NCBI GenBank assembly: GCA_022601315.1
Contig: JAHZIU010000261.1
Location: forward strand, 1 to 5,259
DNA length: 5,259 nt
Direction of reading: 5' to 3'
Source: Betaproteobacteria bacterium
GTDB taxonomy: Bacteria; Pseudomonadota; Gammaproteobacteria; Burkholderiales; Nitrosomonadaceae
In this document: positions 1 through 5,259 of the stretch, in pieces
Layout: each line of letters starts with the position of its first letter
How positions within the stretch are numbered: position 1 is the stretch's first letter
Notes under the pieces: model-generated
Databases searched by the model: none
Seen by the model: only the letters and a program-made list of their open reading frames with translations
What the model was told of the DNA's origin: nothing
Translations under genes and position numbers: made by a program

Positions 1-1
1 A

Positions 2-1096
2 GGCATGAATTCGCGAGAACTCGCACCAATGATTAGCAATACTGAAACAAAATGGCTAGCCGAAATCAAAGCAATTAAATTGGCATCTCAAATTTTGGCT
101 GTGCAGGCAGAGTTTCCTGAGTGGCTGGTTGAAAAATTACAATCATTTATGTCTGATGAAGACATTCTCAGCCTCGGACGATCACTACAAAATGCTGCGC
201 CACTAGATTTAAGAGTGAATACCATTCTTGCCAAACGTGACCAAATCCTCGAAACACTTACTGCAGAGGGATTTAAAGCACAAGCGACGCCATTTTCACC
301 TTGCGGAATTCGTCTAACTGGAAAACCTGCTATCAATCGACACCAACTCTTCCTAACGGGAAGAATTGAAGTTCAAGATGAAGGCAGTCAATTATTGGGA
401 TACCTGCTTGCACCGAAGCGTGGCGATATGGTTGTCGATTTCTGTGCTGGCGCAGGTGGAAAATCATTACTACTCGGCGCGCTGATGAATTCCAGAGGAC
501 GTTTGTATGCATTTGATGTTTCAGAAAAACGTTTGAACAACCTAAAACCCCGTCTCAAACGCTCTGGCCTGTCGAATTTACATGCCCAGCGTATTACGCA
601 TGAAAACGATATCAAAATCAAACGCCTGACAGGAAAAATAGACCGGGTATTGATCGATGCACCTTGCAGCGGCTTGGGGACATTACGCCGCAACCCAGAC
701 CTAAAATGGCGTCAGTCGCCTCAGAGCATAGAAGAACTTAAAGCCAAACAAGCCGCTATTCTGGCTGCTGCAGCCGGCTTACTAAAACCCGGCGGGCGAT
801 TGGTGTATGCCACCTGCAGTTTCCTGCCTGAAGAGAACGAAATAATCATTCAGGATTTTTTGAATCAACATCCGCAGTTTAGCTTGCTAAATTGCTCTGA
901 ATTATTTTCCCAGCAAAAAATAGCCATTAATACCGGTGAATTTCTGCAATTATCGCCGCAAACACATCAAACCGATGGTTTTTTTGCTGCTGCATTAACA
1001 CGCACAAAAGAAACCGACCCAAAAGAACAGTCTGCTGATGCAACGCTAACTAATGCAGAAAAAAACAAATCGGAAATCGTGCAGGCTAAGAATTAG
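2..1096 (+). CDS. RsmB/NOP2/Sun-family rRNA (cytosine-5) methyltransferase, 5'-partial
   Basis: Predicted cytosolic SAM-dependent enzyme that methylates C5 of a cytosine in RNA, most likely 16S rRNA. Numbering from the ATG at base 5, the Rossmann domain shows the SAM-binding motif DFCAGAGGKS (145-154), an acidic loop YAFDVSEKR (168-176), DAPCSGLGTLRRNP (218-231) with Cys221, and ATCSFLPEEN (269-278) with Cys271. Cys271 is the nucleophile position and Cys221 the release cysteine in this family, so both catalytic residues are present. DGFFAA (324-329) is the usual C-terminal strand, followed by a charged tail of about 30 residues. The reading frame stays open to the left edge, and relatives I recall are about 420-450 residues, so the ATG at base 5 is probably internal and roughly 60-80 residues are missing. 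No NusB-like domain is visible in the part seen, unlike E. coli RsmB, so this may be a paralogue with a different target base. Its last 11 bases overlap the end of hpnN on the other strand. Family assignment is firm; target and true start are not. Confidence 0.93.
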   Translation, partial: GMNSRELAPMISNTETKWLAEIKAIKLASQILAVQAEFPEWLVEKLQSFMSDEDILSLGRSLQNAAPLDLRVNTILAKRDQILETLTAEGFKAQATPFSPCGIRLTGKPAINRHQLFLTGRIEVQDEGSQLLGYLLAPKRGDMVVDFCAGAGGKSLLLGALMNSRGRLYAFDVSEKRLNNLKPRLKRSGLSNLHAQRITHENDIKIKRLTGKIDRVLIDAPCSGLGTLRRNPDLKWRQSPQSIEELKAKQAAILAAAAGLLKPGGRLVYATCSFLPEENEIIIQDFLNQHPQFSLLNCSELFSQQKIAINTGEFLQLSPQTHQTDGFFAAALTRTKETDPKEQSADATLTNAEKNKSEIVQAKN

Positions 1097-3746
1097 AATT
1101 AGTTTTTTTACTTGAAGATTGCAGCAACACGGGTAAAATTATTAATACACAAACCAAGGTCAGAAACACGCCTACAGCCAATAGCAATCCCATACTGGCA
1201 GTACCCTGATGGGGTGAAAATGCTAAGCTACCGAACCCTACTAATGTTGTTAAAGCACTGTAAAAAATAGCACGTGCTGTACTGGTATGCAGCAAATTCT
1301 CATAAACCACCCCGGTATTGCGACTCCGATGAACCATATGCACACTACAATCGATACCAATACCCAAAAGTAAAGGCAATGCAATAATATTGGCAAAATT
1401 AAACGGTACACCCAGATAAACTGTTCCAGCACCTGTAAACAAGGCGGCCAACAACAATGGCACCAATACAAGTACAGTGGAGAACACATTTCTGAGTAAT
1501 ACCAATAACGCTAAGGTTACACCCAATAATGCCAATGAAAAAGCATGTACAAATGCATCGACTACAGCCTCGCCTGCTTCCAGGCTAATGACCGGTGCGC
1601 CCGTAGCAAACGGGGTGACTTGTTGTACTGCTCGCACAAAGCGTCGTAACGCATCATTATCGTTAATATTTTCGGTAGGATAAATTGCCAGCCGGTAAAC
1701 ATCATCATGACTCTGCCAATGTGAACTCAATGACTTTGGTAACGCCTGTTGTGTAAAGGGGCTGGCTTCCAGTGCGGCTTGTAAACGCCCAATCGATCCT
1801 GGCAGTAAACTCAGTAAATCATGATCTACGGCACGCAATAATTGTTCGGCATATACACTATCGCTTGATTCATTTATCTGTGTTAACAAATTAGCTAGAG
1901 ACAAACTCAACGCACGTAAAGAAATAATGGCAACATGATCCGGTTGCTCAGCAATCAATTGTTCCAATGACTGCAGCAATTCTTTTAACTTGCGTTGCTG
2001 TTGCGAGACACTATAAATTTCTTGCGATTGAGACTCTGTAGCAAATGAAATCGGACCCAAAGTCAATGCCATATCTCCAATCAACTGACTTTTTTCTGTT
2101 TGCGCGGCAGGTATAAGGTCTAAAATACTTAAAACTTTATCTACCTCAGGAAGCTTGGATAGCTGTTGAACAAGTTGCTCAGTTTCATGATAGTCATCGG
2201 CCAGTGCAATAATATGCCAAGGTGAATCTTCCGCCTCAGCCAACAATTCCCGGAAAGTCTGTACTGATTCTGCCTGTGGATTATTTAGATTCAGAAGGTT
2301 GTAATCAAATTTGACCTGCGGTAATGCGATGACGGAAACCGCTATTAAAATGGCTGTTACAATATAAACCAGCTTACGCGAACGCCGTGGCAAATCCAAC
2401 ACCTTATTGATTGATTGGACCGATATCGTTGATTTCCGTATTCGGGTTGGAAAAAATCTTTGTAAAGCAGGTACCAATGTCAGTGTGACTAATAAACTGA
2501 TAATCATACCTGTACCCGAGATCAAACCCAGCTCTGCAACACCCCGATAAGCTGTAGGCATAAAGGCATAAAAACCAATTGCGGTAGTTACTGCACAAAC
2601 CATTAAAGCACGCCCCATATCCCCACCCGTACTATACAACGTGTCTGAAACGGAGCGCTTCGACTGTCTGACTTCCTGATGGCGCAGCAAAAAATGAATG
2701 GCATAATCCACGCCAAGGCCAATATATAAGACAGCAAATGCTATAGAGATTAAATTCAGATGACCCACTGCAACCGTTGCGAATCCTGCCGTCAGCACTA
2801 ATCCTAAAATCAAACTCAACAGTACCGTTAATACTGCACCAGGTGTGCGCAGCGCCATAAATAACACAACAGTCACCATAACTAACGCCAACAAACCGGC
2901 ATCCTGTGCACCATGCATAGCGCTATTGAGTTCATCATAAGCCAGCGCTACAGCACCTGTAACACGCATTTTCTCCAGCGCATCATCAGTCAAACCGGTC
3001 TCTTGCGCCACATCACGTAACGCTGCAATAGATTGCTCAGCGGCAAATAATTCTGAGTAATCCAACTTTGGACGAACCAGCACCAGTTCCTGGTAATTGT
3101 CTTTCTGCTTTTCACCACCCAATAACACCTGCCATGACAATGCACGTGGCTCGCCAGCCAACTGCGCATCCAATGTTGCACTAACTGCTTCTACAATCGG
3201 CGCTAAATCAAGATCTCGGCCATCACGCAATTCATCAATCGCTTCGGTAAGTACAGTAGCAAATGTAAATAAAGCTGGATCATTGGCAATTCGCGCAACT
3301 AGCGGCTGAGCCGCCGCCAAACGATCTGTTATTTCTTCTAGCTCAGGGACACTCTTATACAGTAATCCATTTTGTTCAAAAAAGTCTTCTCCGCTCAAAT
3401 AATAAGCATCATAGAAATGAGTTGCATCTTCCCGCAAATTGTTCGCCAGACGTTTAGCGACGTCATGCGCTTGCTCCGGTGTGGGCGCGTCAACCGCCAA
3501 CAGTAAAGTATCCTTATACTGGGGAAACACAACTTTATAGCGTTCATGATTAACACGAAAAGGTACATCCTCTGACAACATATCTGTCGTGTCAGTATGT
3601 ACGCCGAGATTACGTGCTGTATAGATAACGCTCATTGCAGCAATGATAAGCGCGAGCAAAATTACCCAAACAGCATTCTGATAGGAAAAAGCAGCCCAGC
3701 GTGCAAAAAAACGATAACTACGACTGCTTGAGACTTCCACGTTCAA
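1086..3746 (-). CDS. hpnN: Hopanoid-associated RND/MMPL-type transporter HpnN
   Basis: Inner-membrane RND-superfamily protein of 886 residues. HpnN homologues are needed for hopanoid delivery to the outer membrane. Topology read by hydrophobicity: TM1 about 25-44; a large periplasmic loop about 45-280; TM2-TM6 about 283-427; TM7 about 459-476; a second large loop about 477-732; TM8-TM12 about 733-875; and a short polar C-terminus. This is the duplicated 6+6 RND plan. The TM4 motif GLGVDYAIHFLLR (343-355) and TM10 motif GIGIDCSVHMVHR (795-807) are matching copies, each with an intramembrane Asp (D347, D799) that by family analogy would couple transport to protons. GRALMVCAVTTAIGF (378-392) pairs in the same way with ARAIFYSALTTLVGF (824-838). 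The start is TTG: an in-frame TAA lies four codons upstream, AAAAGG sits 5 bases before the TTG, and the first in-frame Met is residue 38, inside TM1. GTG at residue 3 is the alternative start. It follows hpnM by 36 bases. A generic MMPL lipid exporter is the alternative call, but the hpnB-hpnM context and sequence style support HpnN. Confidence 0.95.
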   Translation of the reverse strand: MNVEVSSSRSYRFFARWAAFSYQNAVWVILLALIIAAMSVIYTARNLGVHTDTTDMLSEDVPFRVNHERYKVVFPQYKDTLLLAVDAPTPEQAHDVAKRLANNLREDATHFYDAYYLSGEDFFEQNGLLYKSVPELEEITDRLAAAQPLVARIANDPALFTFATVLTEAIDELRDGRDLDLAPIVEAVSATLDAQLAGEPRALSWQVLLGGEKQKDNYQELVLVRPKLDYSELFAAEQSIAALRDVAQETGLTDDALEKMRVTGAVALAYDELNSAMHGAQDAGLLALVMVTVVLFMALRTPGAVLTVLLSLILGLVLTAGFATVAVGHLNLISIAFAVLYIGLGVDYAIHFLLRHQEVRQSKRSVSDTLYSTGGDMGRALMVCAVTTAIGFYAFMPTAYRGVAELGLISGTGMIISLLVTLTLVPALQRFFPTRIRKSTISVQSINKVLDLPRRSRKLVYIVTAILIAVSVIALPQVKFDYNLLNLNNPQAESVQTFRELLAEAEDSPWHIIALADDYHETEQLVQQLSKLPEVDKVLSILDLIPAAQTEKSQLIGDMALTLGPISFATESQSQEIYSVSQQQRKLKELLQSLEQLIAEQPDHVAIISLRALSLSLANLLTQINESSDSVYAEQLLRAVDHDLLSLLPGSIGRLQAALEASPFTQQALPKSLSSHWQSHDDVYRLAIYPTENINDNDALRRFVRAVQQVTPFATGAPVISLEAGEAVVDAFVHAFSLALLGVTLALLVLLRNVFSTVLVLVPLLLAALFTGAGTVYLGVPFNFANIIALPLLLGIGIDCSVHMVHRSRNTGVVYENLLHTSTARAIFYSALTTLVGFGSLAFSPHQGTASMGLLLAVGVFLTLVCVLIILPVLLQSSSKKTNSNS
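1090..1102. repeat. Tandem 6-bp repeat carrying the gene ends
   Basis: The sequence GAATTA occurs twice in a row followed by G. On the + strand it supplies two in-frame TAG stops separated by one codon (1094-1096 and 1100-1102) for the methyltransferase. On the - strand it encodes the closing Asn-Ser-Asn-Ser of HpnN just before its TAG at 1086-1088. It is short and may be chance, but it is the sequence on which both genes end. Confidence 0.6.
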
Positions 3747-3751
3747 TAGAA

Positions 3752-3757
3752 CCTTTT
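3752..3757 (-). promoter_or_regulatory. Ribosome binding site deciding the hpnN TTG start
   Basis: On the - strand this reads AAAAGG, followed by 5 bases (TTCTA) and then TTG at 3746. The spacing suits the TTG better than the in-frame GTG two codons later, which would be 11 bases away. An in-frame TAA at 3756-3758 rules out any longer N-terminus, so this weak Shine-Dalgarno site is the main evidence for the start chosen. Confidence 0.55.
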
Positions 3758-3782
3758 AAGAAAAAACACGACCATCACTTTA

Positions 3783-4412
3783 TCAATTCTGTTGGGCCAG
3801 AATAATTTTTTCCTCAAGAATTTCAATCAACACTGAAAAACCATCCCGTTGCAGGACAGCACGGTATTCGCTCCGCTTTATCGCTAAGTCGCTTACACCA
3901 TCAAACAAGATATTCACAATACGCCATTGCCCTTTTGATTGCCGCAAAACATAATCAAAATTAACGCTATCGCCATCACCTTTAATTAATCGACTACGAA
4001 CCAATACTTGATCACGAGGCAATTCCTGTTGCTCGGAAATCTCAAACTGCTCTCCATCGTACTTGAAAAAGCGCCCTGCATAGGTCGCAATACTCAGCTT
4101 TTGAAAGGTATCTGTTAGCAAAGTCTGCTGTTCAACACCCATTTCGAACCATAATGTTGCACCTAAAATTGTCTTTATAATTAAGTCAATATCATGTGTT
4201 TGGTTAATCACTGGTGATAAAAATTCAAAACGCCCTTGATAATCGAGTTGTTCACCCTCGCGCATTGCTTGCAGTAAAGATGTTTGTAGATTGTGCACAA
4301 CTTGATCAGGACTAACAGATTCCGTATCAGTAGCTATCGCTTCTGCTACAGAAAACTGCATGACCAGGACTAACATCCATTGCATTAATATAGGGGATTT
4401 TTTAACTTTCAT
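3783..4412 (-). CDS. hpnM: Hopanoid-associated MlaC/Ttg2D-like periplasmic protein HpnM
   Basis: Predicted secreted lipid-binding protein of 209 residues, the usual size for the MlaC family. It has an n-region MKVKK, a hydrophobic stretch at about 8-22, and likely signal peptidase I sites after AEA (23-25) or AIA (25-27), so the mature protein should be periplasmic. Family landmarks are IATYAGRFFKYDG (108-120) and, in the C-terminal half, YVLRQSKGQWRIVNI (154-168) leading into DGVSDLAIKRSEYRAVL (171-187). In the Mla system, MlaC ferries phospholipid between the two membranes. Here there is no MlaFEDB ABC transporter alongside but an RND protein, so HpnM is inferred to carry a hopanoid for HpnN. 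The ATG at 4412 overlaps the hpnB stop by 11 bases, suggesting translational coupling. A GTG at 4436 would add MQVGKIVN in front and has AAGGA 4 bases upstream. I prefer the ATG because it gives a standard signal peptide, but the start remains uncertain. Identity is well supported; the cargo is not shown by sequence. Confidence 0.92.
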   Translation of the reverse strand: MKVKKSPILMQWMLVLVMQFSVAEAIATDTESVSPDQVVHNLQTSLLQAMREGEQLDYQGRFEFLSPVINQTHDIDLIIKTILGATLWFEMGVEQQTLLTDTFQKLSIATYAGRFFKYDGEQFEISEQQELPRDQVLVRSRLIKGDGDSVNFDYVLRQSKGQWRIVNILFDGVSDLAIKRSEYRAVLQRDGFSVLIEILEEKIILAQQN

Positions 4413-5259
4413 ATTGACGATTTTTCCAACTTGCACGTTTTCCTTGCCAAAACCGTAATGCTGAAGTCCATGTCATGGCAAGATATAAAGCACCGACAAC
4501 TGGCAATAAAATTACCCATAGCGGCGAACGTTGATAGTAAATTAAGGTTGGGCTATATGCAAATAACATAGCAGTCCACACTAAAAAACTCACGATATAA
4601 GCTACTTCAGTGGGCTGAAACAAAAATACCAACGGCGCAAACCAAAACATGGAAACCATGATTATGCTGCAAACAACAAGCAAAACTGGTGAATACTTTA
4701 ATTGCGTATAAGCCGTACGAGCCACCATTTCCCAGATAGGCGCCAAACTGTGATAACCCCGATGGCTGCGCGCTGCATGACTGAGTCCAATCCAGGTACG
4801 CATACCCTTACGCTTAATACGTGCCGCCAATGTACAATCATCAATCAATGCATCGTGAAGGCTGGCAAAAGCACCTGCAGAACGTAGCGCTGTCGTTTCA
4901 ACCAGAATACACCCTCCTGCAGCTGCGGCCATACTTGAAGTTGGTTTGTTAGCTAAACCAAAAGGATATAATAGTTTAAAAAAGAAGATAAATGCAGGCA
5001 TTAGCAAACGTTCTATGAAATTCCCCATTGGGGGCTCAGCCATTAACGATACTAAGGCCAGATTTTCCTGGCGCGCTTTCTGTTGCAATATTGCAACAAT
5101 TCCTGGCGACAGTTCAATATCTGCATCCAAAAGCAATGTGTAGGGTGTGCAAACTTTTTGCAATCCTTGCTCAAGGGCCCATAACTTGCCGCTCCAGCCT
5201 TCAGGTGGTGTGACACCTGAAATCACCTGAACATCCAAACCATCCAAGCTCTTGGCTTG
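4402..5259 (-). CDS. hpnB: Hopene-associated family-2 glycosyltransferase HpnB, 5'-partial
   Basis: C-terminal 285 residues of a membrane-anchored GT2-type glycosyltransferase. The frame is open to the right edge. The first possible start in the window, TTG at 5247, is internal, because the nucleotide-binding N-terminal part of the fold, roughly 100 residues, is missing before it. Numbering from that TTG: the GWSGKLWALEQG segment (18-29), then LLLDADIEL (38-46) with the DxD metal/nucleotide-sugar motif D41-D43 (bases 5119-5127), PAFIFFFKLLYPFG (84-97), AAAAGGCILVE (107-117) and LIDDCTLAARIKRKG (134-148), whose Asp pair sits where GT2 enzymes place the catalytic base. Three hydrophobic spans (about 186-210, 215-232 and 242-262) anchor it in the inner membrane. 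The C-terminus FWQGKRASWKNRQY (266-279) is a familiar ending for processive or lipid-linked GT2 proteins. HpnB is conserved in hopanoid clusters, but I know of no proven acceptor or sugar, so glycosylation of a hopanoid is inference. Its stop overlaps the start of hpnM. Confidence 0.92.
   Translation of the reverse strand, partial: QAKSLDGLDVQVISGVTPPEGWSGKLWALEQGLQKVCTPYTLLLDADIELSPGIVAILQQKARQENLALVSLMAEPPMGNFIERLLMPAFIFFFKLLYPFGLANKPTSSMAAAAGGCILVETTALRSAGAFASLHDALIDDCTLAARIKRKGMRTWIGLSHAARSHRGYHSLAPIWEMVARTAYTQLKYSPVLLVVCSIIMVSMFWFAPLVFLFQPTEVAYIVSFLVWTAMLFAYSPTLIYYQRSPLWVILLPVVGALYLAMTWTSALRFWQGKRASWKNRQYES
4424..4445 (-). promoter_or_regulatory. Competing ribosome binding sites for hpnM (inside hpnB)
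   Basis: Two weak purine-rich sites lie in the 3' end of hpnB. GGAA at 4424-4427 is 11 bases before the ATG at 4412, rather far. AAGGA at 4441-4445 is 4 bases before the GTG at 4436, rather near. Neither is ideal. Ribosomes finishing hpnB at 4402 would end on top of the ATG, so coupling could make up for the weak site. Confidence 0.4.
5081..5098. repeat. 18-bp perfect palindrome within hpnB
   Basis: The bases TGTTGCAATATTGCAACA are identical to their reverse complement over all 18 positions, and the symmetry stops at the next base on each side. On the - strand it encodes the Val-Ala-Ile-Leu-Gln-Gln stretch just after the DxD motif of HpnB. There is no T-run after it in either direction, so it is not a standard terminator. 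It could be a protein-binding site or a coincidence of codon choice. Confidence 0.6.

Noticed and set aside
765..780. GGCTGC-T-GCAGCC inverted repeat in the methyltransferase
   Set aside because: The arms are separated by a single base, so no hairpin can form, and the Ala-rich coding explains it.
1059..1065. Run of seven A (T on the - strand) after the hpnN stop as a terminator
   Set aside because: No stable inverted repeat precedes it on the - strand, and it lies inside the methyltransferase gene.
1103..1109. Run of seven T after the methyltransferase stop as an intrinsic terminator
   Set aside because: The bases before it (CTAA...TTAG) can form only a four-pair AT-rich stem, and the run lies within hpnN coding sequence. 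No credible hairpin.
1250..1489. Cys- and Trp-rich 79-residue open frame on the - strand
   Set aside because: It is a shifted-frame shadow of the well-supported hpnN TM9-TM11 region, with no start signal or family resemblance.
3097..3309. Ser/Ala/Asn-rich 70-residue + strand open frame
   Set aside because: It is antisense to the hpnN periplasmic loop, its composition is typical of a shadow frame, and there is no ribosome binding site.
3747..3782. Separate promoter or terminator between hpnM and hpnN
   Set aside because: The 36-base gap has a short T-run but no hairpin and no convincing -35/-10 pair; co-transcription is simpler.
4702..5213. Three small + strand open frames antisense to hpnB
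   Set aside because: They overlap each other and conserved hpnB motifs, and none shows a recognisable domain.
5245..5247. TTG at 5247 as the real start of hpnB
   Set aside because: The protein would lack the N-terminal nucleotide-binding half of the GT2 fold, and the frame is open to the window edge, so the gene is simply cut.

Overview
The window holds four protein-coding genes with almost no intergenic DNA. Two of them are cut by the window edges. One gene lies on the + strand at the left. Three genes on the - strand read right to left and form the tail of a hopanoid (hpn) operon. No RNA genes, mobile elements or CRISPR arrays were seen.

Organism: a Gram-negative bacterium that makes hopanoids. 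The two-cysteine RNA m5C methyltransferase without a NusB domain has motif wording I associate with betaproteobacteria. Together with HpnB, HpnM and HpnN and a moderately AT-leaning base composition (judged by eye, not counted), this suggests a betaproteobacterium of the Nitrosomonas/Nitrosomonadaceae kind. This placement is inference from family resemblance, not from a search.

Layout. At 2-1096 (+) is an RsmB/NOP-type rRNA (cytosine-5) methyltransferase whose N-terminus lies left of the window. Its 3' end overlaps, tail to tail, the end of hpnN. At 1086-3746 (-) is hpnN, a 12-TM RND/MMPL-type transporter linked to hopanoids, which has no usable ATG start. At 3783-4412 (-) is hpnM, a secreted MlaC-like lipid-binding protein. 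At 4402-5259 (-) is the C-terminal part of hpnB, a membrane-bound family-2 glycosyltransferase whose N-terminus lies right of the window.

How the genes fit together: hpnB and hpnM overlap by 11 bases, and hpnM and hpnN are 36 bases apart, so they are probably co-transcribed from a promoter outside the window. HpnN belongs to the family shown to be needed for moving hopanoids to the outer membrane. HpnM resembles the periplasmic carrier of the Mla phospholipid system. HpnB is a predicted inner-membrane glycosyltransferase of unproven substrate. A plausible reading (inference) is a modify, extract and carry module for hopanoid lipids across the envelope. The methyltransferase is an unrelated convergent neighbour. 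Nothing here looks like a wholly new system. The most useful open points are the HpnM-HpnN partnership, the start codons of hpnN and hpnM, the convergent gene overlap, and an 18-bp perfect palindrome inside hpnB.
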